DNA of 5,978 nt from Candidatus Iainarchaeum sp. (GTDB lineage Archaea; Iainarchaeota; Iainarchaeia; Iainarchaeales; GCA-2688035). The position numbers were made by a program, and so were the translations under genes. The stretch lies in contig JAQTPU010000053.1 of NCBI GenBank assembly GCA_028712575.1, positions 1 through 5,978 of the forward strand. The letters run 5' to 3'. This document shows positions 1-4,734 of the stretch, piece after piece. Within the stretch, counting starts at the first letter, position 1. Each line of letters begins with the position of its first letter. The notes under the pieces are model-generated. The model saw only the letters and a list, made by a program, of their open reading frames with translations, was not told where the DNA came from and made no database searches.

Positions 1-429
1 GTCCTGCATTCCATCGAGGCCGTCGATTGAAAGCGGGATTGTAAAATCAACGTCGGGGCATTTTTTCAGGGCCCTTTCAAGCTCGGAAATTATTTTTTTT
101 GAAAGCAGGCCGTTTGTAGTAAGGGTAATCCAGGGAACTCCCGTGTGTTTCCTGAATGCCTCGCAGATTTCCGGCAGGTCGTTGCGCAAAAAAGGCTCTC
201 CGCCGCCTATCGACAGGTAGAGGAGCCTGCCGTAATTTTTGGCGATTTTTTCCAGTTCCTCAAAAGAAAGCTCTTTTTTTTTCCGGCTTTCCGAAATCTG
301 CTTCCAGTAAAAGCAGTGCATGCACTTGGAATTGCAGCGCGAAGTCACAAAAATTATAAGATAGGGCGGGCTTTTCCAGAAAAAAGAGGAAAGAATCTTG
401 AAATAATTTTTTAAGCCTATTTTAACCAC
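1..429 (-). CDS. Radical SAM domain protein, N-terminal 143 residues (runs off the left edge)
   Basis: The reverse strand reads without a stop from a GTG at 429 to the window edge. The 143 visible residues begin MVKIGLKNYFKILSSFF and carry the radical SAM signature CNSKCMHC, with C32, C36 and C39 as the likely [4Fe-4S] ligands. They are followed by the SAM-binding GGGEP motif (75-79), TTNG (104-107) and a strand ending LSIDG (133-137). This order is typical of the SPASM/MoaA-like branch, which activates S-adenosylmethionine to form a 5'-deoxyadenosyl radical. The C-terminal half, where SPASM cysteines would lie, is outside the window, so the substrate cannot be named. The GTG start overlaps the end of the upstream glycosyltransferase by 13 bases, and no ATG or TTG in this frame lies nearer the signature, so the two genes are probably co-transcribed and coupled. 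A role in modifying the surface glycoconjugate or a peptide made by this locus is inference. The family call is firm; the start codon is less so. Confidence 0.9.
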   Translation of the reverse strand, partial: MVKIGLKNYFKILSSFFWKSPPYLIIFVTSRCNSKCMHCFYWKQISESRKKKELSFEELEKIAKNYGRLLYLSIGGGEPFLRNDLPEICEAFRKHTGVPWITLTTNGLLSKKIISELERALKKCPDVDFTIPLSIDGLDGMQD

Positions 430-1400
430 CGTTCTTCTATTCCAAAAAACGGGACTGTGAGCACGGAAAAAATCGCTGAAAACCCGACAACAATCATCAG
501 GATGAAATTAGTCGCAATGAAATAAAGCAGGAAAAGAAATCCGGAGTTTTTCAGGACAAACCGGAGAGTGACCCTGTTCAGGAAAAGGAAAAACAGGAAA
601 GAAAGCCCTGAAAGGTAAAGCGCATAGACAGTAACAGGGGCAAACAAGAGGAAAAACAGGGTAAAAAATGCTGCCAGCGCGCCAAAGCCCACGGAGGCCG
701 TTGTTGCAGCATTGTCAAATTTTTTTCTTTTCAGGAAAAGCCTTGTCCATACAAAGCACCTTTTGAAATAAAGCCTTGCGCACTTCTGGAAAGTGGGAAA
801 GTGGTGATGCACCTGGATGTCATTGCGCAGGACAATCGGGCAGATCTGGATTATTTTATAGCCCATCTCGTTTTCCTCCATGTGCCTGTATTTTTTGTCA
901 AAGCCCCCGATTTTGTCGAAAAGGGACCTTCTCATTGCGCCGGAAGCCGGAGTAAAGCAGTCAAAATTTGTAGTGTCAAGGTACCACGAAAATTCAAGCA
1001 GCCCCCTGTATTTTGCAAACCAGGCCTTGTTCGCGGGCTCCTTTGCATAAATCCCGACAATGCACTGGTTTTCGGGGCCAAGGAAAAACTCTGCGAATTT
1101 TTCAAGGACGTCTTTTTTCAGGACCACATCTGAATCGAAAAAAACAAGAATGTCTGATTTTGCCGCCTCGGCGCCAGTGTTTCTTGCAACCGACTGTCCC
1201 GAATTTTTTTTAAGCCGGATAATTTTTACGGGATATTTTTTTATGAGTTCAATTGAATTGTCTGTTCCGCAGTCATCAACCACAATAACCTCAAAATTTT
1301 TATAACCCGAGGCAAAAATTGATTTTATCAGCTTAAGCAGTTTTTCCCCGGAATTGTATGTCGGGATAATTACGGAGAGAAAAGGCATTTTTTTCTTCAT
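417..1400 (-). CDS. Membrane-anchored family 2 glycosyltransferase
   Basis: The 327-residue product has an N-terminal GT-A nucleotide-sugar domain. It shows SVIIPTYNSG (9-18), the nucleotide-binding DD pair (42-43) in VIVVDDCGTDNS, the metal-binding DSD (89-91) after ILVFF, an acceptor-side SGAMRR (153-158), GGFD (165-168) and a candidate catalytic acid in HMEENEMG (E175/E176). The C-terminal 90 residues are strongly hydrophobic, with about two to three membrane segments (near 236-262, 263-278 and 287-312), and the tail ends in charged residues. Such proteins transfer a sugar from a nucleotide donor to a lipid-linked or membrane-proximal acceptor on the cytoplasmic face; donor and acceptor are not predictable here. 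The ATG at 1400 is chosen because a GGTG Shine-Dalgarno-like site lies five bases upstream and the domain begins at once; an in-frame TTG at 1421 would add seven residues but lacks a comparable site. Its 3' end overlaps the radical SAM gene, and it is divergent from rmlB. Confidence 0.92.
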   Translation of the reverse strand: MKKKMPFLSVIIPTYNSGEKLLKLIKSIFASGYKNFEVIVVDDCGTDNSIELIKKYPVKIIRLKKNSGQSVARNTGAEAAKSDILVFFDSDVVLKKDVLEKFAEFFLGPENQCIVGIYAKEPANKAWFAKYRGLLEFSWYLDTTNFDCFTPASGAMRRSLFDKIGGFDKKYRHMEENEMGYKIIQICPIVLRNDIQVHHHFPTFQKCARLYFKRCFVWTRLFLKRKKFDNAATTASVGFGALAAFFTLFFLLFAPVTVYALYLSGLSFLFFLFLNRVTLRFVLKNSGFLFLLYFIATNFILMIVVGFSAIFSVLTVPFFGIEERWLK

Positions 1401-1421
1401 TAATGCACCTTTGGGGAACAA

Positions 1422-1456
1422 AAACTATACTATAGCGAACGACATTAATATGGAAA
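1422..1456 (-). promoter_or_regulatory. Candidate promoter for the glycosyltransferase / radical SAM pair
   Basis: On the minus strand two AT-rich TATA-like stretches precede the glycosyltransferase: TATAGTATAG at 1434-1425 and CATATTAAT at about 1452-1444. An archaeal start site is expected about 25 bases downstream of the TATA centre. The upstream candidate would give a leader of roughly 20 bases that includes the GGTG site. The nearer one would give an almost leaderless transcript. The sequence does not decide between them, and no strong BRE is visible. Confidence 0.35.
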
Positions 1457-1479
1457 CATTTATTGGCCGTTTGCTATTT

Positions 1480-1562
1480 GTAAAGGACTGGTTATATTGT
1501 TTCAATATTCATGTCCTTTACTACTAAAGTTATTTTCTAAACTGTTTTTAAACAATAACCAG
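1480..1562. repeat. Cluster of nested inverted repeats in the divergent intergenic region (possible operator)
   Basis: Three inverted repeats overlap here. (1) GTAAAGGAC at 1480-1488 is matched exactly by GTCCTTTAC at 1513-1521, a 9-base perfect repeat with a 24-base spacer. (2) Centred inside it, ATATTG (1494-1499) and CAATAT (1503-1508) form a 6-base hairpin with a TTT loop. (3) CTGGTTAT at 1488-1495 is repeated inverted as ATAACCAG at 1555-1562, and the match extends to GTTT/AAAC if a two-base insertion is allowed. The position between two divergent operons suits a regulator-binding site or a cruciform. No known operator is recognised, and short AT-rich repeats can arise by chance. Confidence 0.4.
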
Positions 1563-1601
1563 CTTCAGGCAGAAAACCAGATTCGATAATTGTACAAGAG
1601 G

Positions 1602-1615
1602 CTTTTATAATATTA
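1602..1615 (+). promoter_or_regulatory. Candidate archaeal TATA box for the rmlB operon
   Basis: The stretch CTTTTATAATATTA resembles an archaeal TATA box preceded by a purine-rich GAGG. A start site about 25 bases downstream falls near 1630-1636, so the leader before the ATG at 1643 would be only about 7 to 13 bases. A weak AGGT at 1635-1638 lies four bases before the ATG, so initiation may be leaderless or nearly so. No bacterial -35 element at proper spacing is apparent. Confidence 0.5.
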
Positions 1616-1642
1616 AATAAATATGGGTTACTATAGGTATAG

Positions 1643-2608
1643 ATGCAAAAAATACTTGTTACCGGCTGCTGCGGATTCATTGGAAGCAATTTTGTCCGCT
1701 TGTTCATGAAAAAAAACCCTTCAATAAAAGTAAGGAACCTTGACAAGCTTACATATGCCGGCAGGCTTGAAAATTTGCCGGATTTGGAAAAAAACCCGGA
1801 TTATGAATTTGTAAAGGGGGATATCTGCGATTCCGCAATTGTTGAAAAGGCAATGGACGGCTGCGATGCAGTCATTAATTTTGCAGCGGAAACACATGTC
1901 GACAGGAGCATTCAGGATGCGGATGCTTTCGCAAAAACTAATTTTTTTGGGGTAAAAGTGCTATGCGAACAGGCAAAAAAACAGGGGATTGAAAAATTTG
2001 TCCAGATAAGCACTGATGAGGTTTACGGGCAGATAAAAAGCGGCAGTTTTAAGGAAACAGACAGGCTGAACCCGCGCAATCCTTACAGCGCTGCAAAAGC
2101 AGGAGGCGAGCTTCTTGCAATGAGCTATTTCACGACTTACGGCCTGCCTGTTGTCGTGACAAGAAGCAGCAACAATTACGGCCCGTATCAATTCCCGGAA
2201 AAAGTAATGCCCTTGTTTATTACAAATCTGATGCTTGGAAAAAAAGTCCCTTTGTACGGGGAAGGGAAACAAATCAGGGACTGGCTGTTTGTGGAAGACA
2301 ACTGCGAGGCAATAGAATTGTGCCTCAAAAAAGGAAAAGCTGGGGAAATTTACAATATCGGCGGGGAGCACGAGCTCCAGAACATTGATTTGACAAAAAA
2401 AATCCTCAAAGAAATGAACTGCGGAGAGGAAATGATTCAAAAGGTTCCGGACAGATTAGGGCATGATTTCAGATACAGCCTTGACTGCGACAAAATAAAA
2501 AAAGGCCTTGGATGGAAAGCAAAAACAAGCTTTGAAACAGGCTTAAAGAAAACAGCAGACTGGTACAAACAAAACGAAAAATGGTGGAAACCGCTGGTGA
2601 ATCAATGA
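1643..2608 (+). CDS. rmlB: dTDP-glucose 4,6-dehydratase
   Basis: This 321-residue protein is a complete extended short-chain dehydrogenase that converts dTDP-glucose to dTDP-4-keto-6-deoxyglucose using bound NAD+. The N-terminal Rossmann motif is GCCGFIG (G8, G11, G14). LDKLTYAGRLENL (33-45) is characteristic of RmlB rather than of general NDP-sugar epimerases. NFAAETHVDRSI (79-90) follows, then the catalytic STDEVYG (T124, D125, E126) and the YxxxK pair Y148/K152. RSSNNYGPYQFPEKVMP (174-190) and a GEGKQIRDWLFVEDN stretch complete the substrate-binding region. The length is close to the usual 320-350 residues and no key residue is missing. It is the first gene of the plus-strand operon and begins at the only sensible ATG, about 30 bases after a TATA-like box. 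Its TGA overlaps the next start as ATGA (2605-2608). With rmlA further down, it places the locus in dTDP-deoxyhexose synthesis; rmlC and rmlD are not visible, so the final sugar is unknown. Confidence 0.96.
   Translation: MQKILVTGCCGFIGSNFVRLFMKKNPSIKVRNLDKLTYAGRLENLPDLEKNPDYEFVKGDICDSAIVEKAMDGCDAVINFAAETHVDRSIQDADAFAKTNFFGVKVLCEQAKKQGIEKFVQISTDEVYGQIKSGSFKETDRLNPRNPYSAAKAGGELLAMSYFTTYGLPVVVTRSSNNYGPYQFPEKVMPLFITNLMLGKKVPLYGEGKQIRDWLFVEDNCEAIELCLKKGKAGEIYNIGGEHELQNIDLTKKILKEMNCGEEMIQKVPDRLGHDFRYSLDCDKIKKGLGWKAKTSFETGLKKTADWYKQNEKWWKPLVNQ
2596..2600 (+). promoter_or_regulatory. Shine-Dalgarno site that decides the start of the small membrane protein
   Basis: GGTGA lies four bases before the ATG at 2605, inside the last codons of rmlB, and matches the GGTGAT part of the archaeal Shine-Dalgarno consensus. 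It supports the ATG at 2605, which shares ATGA with the rmlB stop, over the earlier in-frame ATG at 2581. Confidence 0.6.
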
Positions 2609-3009
2609 GCAATGAAACTATACAATATTTTAAAGAAAAATATCAGGATGGTCTTTTTGAATGGAAAGAATTAGATATCTGGCTAGATAAAAAACTAGAA
2701 TTTAACAATAACGAACACACATCTTTGTCCAAGTTTGTATCTGGAATCGGATACATAATGTTTGGCGCATTATTGACAATGTTGATTAGCAATTTACAAA
2801 AACTCAACGATGTTGGATACATGTTATTGTCCACAATTCCTTTTGTAATTGTTATTGTCCTAATTTATTTTTTAAGACAAAATTTAATAATTAACCAAAA
2901 GGCACTGCAAGATGAAAGAAAATGGATATTTGATCTTTATTACCAAATAAAATTGGAAATAAAAAATTTAGAAAACCAATCAAAGAAAAGAAAAAAGCGA
3001 GGCGATTGA
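2605..3009 (+). CDS. Small two-helix membrane protein, function unknown
   Basis: I do not recognise this 134-residue protein. It has a polar, acidic N-terminus (about 1-43, MSNETIQYFKEKYQDG onward), two hydrophobic segments (about 44-62 and 71-90) joined by a short loop, and a charged, probably helical C-terminal tail ending in a lysine/arginine cluster (SKKRKKRGD, 126-134). The two-helix hairpin with both ends probably cytoplasmic recalls small accessory membrane proteins found beside mobile or defence genes, but no family motif supports a name. Its start overlaps the rmlB stop as ATGA and has its own GGTGA site. Sampled stretches are only about 25-33% GC, against about 42% in rmlB, and codons favour A/T endings as in the endonuclease gene downstream, so it was probably acquired with it. 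The end falls just after a run of six A residues, and the next frame is open from there into the endonuclease gene, so a missing base could hide a fusion. Confidence 0.7.
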   Translation: MSNETIQYFKEKYQDGLFEWKELDIWLDKKLEFNNNEHTSLSKFVSGIGYIMFGALLTMLISNLQKLNDVGYMLLSTIPFVIVIVLIYFLRQNLIINQKALQDERKWIFDLYYQIKLEIKNLENQSKKRKKRGD

Positions 3010-3103
3010 AATAGTTTATTCAAGCGGGTTCGCAGGCAATAGCGGAAATGCGGAAATCTGGGGTTTCGAAAATACTATTGGTTTGAATGCACCAATATAT
3101 TGC
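3010..3103 (+). other. GC-rich island without an assignable gene, possible remnant of a coding sequence
   Basis: Between two AT-rich genes lie 94 bases whose core (3021-3070) is 27/50 G+C, closer to the host genes than to its neighbours. The frame of the endonuclease gene is open across it, from about 2972, and reads AIEIVYSSGFAGNSGNAEI, then WGFENTIGLNAPIYC, directly into the endonuclease ATG. This looks like real protein sequence but has no ATG of its own, and I recognise no family. Another frame reads AEMRKSGVSKILLV before a stop, which resembles the IEMLKSAGVKDILVI stretch of RmlA downstream, but the match is short and needs a gap. It may be a piece of a disrupted gene, the left boundary of an inserted element or an N-terminal extension of the endonuclease gene. 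No Shine-Dalgarno site precedes the endonuclease ATG here. Confidence 0.45.
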
Positions 3104-3952
3104 ATGCCGCAAAAATACAACATTAGCAAAGAGTTTATTGAAAAAGAGTATTTTGAGAATAATAAATCTCAAGACGAGATTGCAAAAATGCTTGGTATTT
3201 CCCAATGGGTTATTAGCCAGAGAATGATGGAATTTAGCCTTAAACCAAAAGAAAATACCAGAAAACTTTGGCAAAGAAAATATTTTGTGGACGATAATTT
3301 TTTTGATGAATTAAACCCAACGAATGCGTGGGTTTTAGGTTGGCTGGCAAGTGATGGTTATATCAATGAAAATGGAAATGCCCTTCGATTTGGTATGACC
3401 ATAGCAAAAAAAGACCAAGACATAATTGGCAAAATAAAGATACTGTTGAAATTCAATGGAAAGACATATTCAAGAAAAACATTTCTCAAAAAAACAGGGA
3501 AAGAATACGAACAAGTGGTTTTGAACATTACTAGCCAAAAAATAGTCAACAGGTTAAAATTGTTCGGGCTGAGTAAAAACAAAACTGAAAGCCTTAGCTT
3601 TCCTAAATTGATTAAAGACGCAAAAAACAAAGAAATAATGCGGGCATTTATCCAAGGATTTTTTGAAGGAGACGGAAGCCTTCTGTTCGATGAAAAACAT
3701 AAGTCTCCATGCTTTCAAATAGTTGGAACACAAGAAATGTTACTTGAAATTCAAACAGAATTGATCAATTATGTTAAATTAAAAAAAACAAAACTGACAA
3801 AATATAGGCGATCTAAAAATCATTTCGCGTTAAGATATCGAGGAAGATTTCAAACCATGAAAATAATGGATTGGATATATTCCGATACAAATAATTATCT
3901 TGATAGAAAATACAATAAATATTTAGACATCAAAAGGAGGCTAATTTCATGA
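3104..3952 (+). CDS. HTH-LAGLIDADG homing endonuclease family protein
   Basis: From the ATG at 3104 the product has 282 residues. Residues 4-46 form an N-terminal helix-turn-helix (KYNISKEFIEKEYFENNKSQ, then DEIAKMLGISQWVISQRMMEF). Two LAGLIDADG helices follow: AWVLGWLASDGYI (75-87, acidic residue D84) and MRAFIQGFFEGDGSL (179-193, acidic residue D190). Both acidic residues needed for metal-dependent DNA cleavage are present, so the enzyme may be active. Between and after the motifs are the basic beta-sheet regions that contact DNA in this family. It is not an intein: no splicing-block cysteine follows the start, there is no C-terminal HN, and it ends in its own TGA. It is AT-rich compared with rmlB and rmlA and lies between them, which suggests transfer. 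The TGA overlaps the rmlA start as ATGA. A TTG at 3083 is an alternative start adding seven residues, but homologues I recall begin close to the KYNISKEF stretch. Confidence 0.87.
   Translation: MPQKYNISKEFIEKEYFENNKSQDEIAKMLGISQWVISQRMMEFSLKPKENTRKLWQRKYFVDDNFFDELNPTNAWVLGWLASDGYINENGNALRFGMTIAKKDQDIIGKIKILLKFNGKTYSRKTFLKKTGKEYEQVVLNITSQKIVNRLKLFGLSKNKTESLSFPKLIKDAKNKEIMRAFIQGFFEGDGSLLFDEKHKSPCFQIVGTQEMLLEIQTELINYVKLKKTKLTKYRRSKNHFALRYRGRFQTMKIMDWIYSDTNNYLDRKYNKYLDIKRRLIS
3936..3940 (+). promoter_or_regulatory. Strong Shine-Dalgarno site for rmlA, inside the endonuclease gene
   Basis: GGAGG, within AAAAGGAGGC, lies eight bases before the rmlA ATG at 3949 and is the strongest ribosome binding site in the window. 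It is encoded by the last codons of the endonuclease gene (KRRLIS), so rmlA translation uses sequence belonging to the inserted gene and is likely coupled to it. Confidence 0.8.
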
Positions 3953-4716
3953 CACTTAAAGGCGTGATACTTGCGGGTGGTACGGGCAGCCGGTTAAAAC
4001 CCCTTACTCTCTGTTCGAATAAGCATTTACTTCCTGTTTACAACAAGCCCATGATTTTTTATCCCATTGAAATGCTCAAAAGCGCGGGAGTAAAGGACAT
4101 TCTGGTCATTACAGGCACGCATCATGCTGGCGCAATTTTCCAGTTGCTGGGAAGCGGAAAAGACTTTGGGGTGAAATTCACTTACAGGGTGCAGGATGAA
4201 GCCGGAGGAATTCCTTCCGCAATTTTGCTTGCAGAGGATTTTGTCGGGAAAGACAAGTTCATTTCAATCAACGGCGACAATATTATTTTTGAATCACTGA
4301 AGCAGTTTGCCGAGGAATTTGAAAAGAACAGGGAAGAAATGCAGATACTCCTTTACAAAGGAACTCGGGAAGAGGCGCAGAAGTCAGGAGTTGCAGCCTT
4401 CAAGGGAAACACTGTGATTGATGTGATTGAAAAGCCGAAAGACCCGCCAACAAACTACATCATTATCGGGATTTATTTCATGAATTCAAATGTTTTTGAA
4501 ATAATAAGAAAACTGAAGCCGTCTGCAAGGGGAGAAACAGAAGTGACTGATGTGCAGAGGCATTATTTGCAGAAAAAATCCCTGCGCGCGGAATTCCTGA
4601 AAGGAAAATGGCTCGATGCGGGGGACTTTGACGATTTGATGCATGCAAACATTGAAACTGAAAAATTATGCAGGCAGAACGGTTCAGAAGGGTTCAAGCA
4701 AAAAATCTGCAAGTAA
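3949..4716 (+). CDS. rmlA: Glucose-1-phosphate thymidylyltransferase (short archaeal type)
   Basis: This enzyme joins glucose-1-phosphate and dTTP to give dTDP-glucose and pyrophosphate, the substrate of RmlB. The 255-residue product opens with the nucleotidyltransferase signature LAGGTGSRLKPLT (8-20), followed by NKHLLPVYNKPMI (24-36) with K33 as the usual sugar-phosphate contact. QDEAGGIPSAILLAEDF (82-98) follows, then the metal-binding GDN (109-111), EKPKDPPTNY (161-170), GIYFMNSNVFEII, GETEVTD (195-201) and WLDAGDFDDL (221-230). The NKHLLPVY-NKPMI and GIPSA/QAF-type segments favour RmlA over UDP-glucose or mannose-1-phosphate enzymes. At 255 residues it is shorter than bacterial RmlA (about 290) and matches the compact archaeal form. 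It is GC-matched to rmlB and shares ATGA with the upstream endonuclease stop. The next gene starts 18 bases after its TAA. Confidence 0.93.
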   Translation: MTLKGVILAGGTGSRLKPLTLCSNKHLLPVYNKPMIFYPIEMLKSAGVKDILVITGTHHAGAIFQLLGSGKDFGVKFTYRVQDEAGGIPSAILLAEDFVGKDKFISINGDNIIFESLKQFAEEFEKNREEMQILLYKGTREEAQKSGVAAFKGNTVIDVIEKPKDPPTNYIIIGIYFMNSNVFEIIRKLKPSARGETEVTDVQRHYLQKKSLRAEFLKGKWLDAGDFDDLMHANIETEKLCRQNGSEGFKQKICK

Positions 4717-4734
4717 AAAGTTACAGTGAATCTT

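Noticed and set aside
1419..1421. TTG as the start of the glycosyltransferase
   Set aside because: It falls in or next to the TATA-like region and lacks a Shine-Dalgarno site, whereas the ATG at 1400 has GGTG at good spacing.
1401..1642. tRNA, C/D-box RNA or small gene in the divergent intergenic region
   Set aside because: No cloverleaf-like arms, no paired RTGATGA/CTGA boxes and no short reading frame with a credible start were found; only AT-rich promoter-like sequence and inverted repeats.
1537..1746. Reverse-strand reading frame across the rmlB start
   Set aside because: It overlaps the rmlB promoter and N-terminus and encodes no recognisable motif; it is an antisense shadow.
1961..2440. 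159-residue reverse-strand reading frame within rmlB
   Set aside because: Antisense to conserved rmlB motifs, low-complexity Phe/Cys-rich composition and no family resemblance.
3021..3082. Fragment of a duplicated rmlA in the GC-rich island (AEMRKSGVSKILLV versus IEMLKSAGVKDILVI)
   Set aside because: The match covers only about 14 residues, needs a gap and is not supported at the nucleotide level, and another frame of the same DNA looks equally protein-like. Kept only as a remark in the island entry.
3083..3952. Intein or intron-encoded endonuclease interrupting a host gene in place
   Set aside because: No intein splicing blocks or C-terminal HN are present, the gene has its own stop, and rmlB and rmlA on both sides are complete, so no flanking exons or exteins can be joined.
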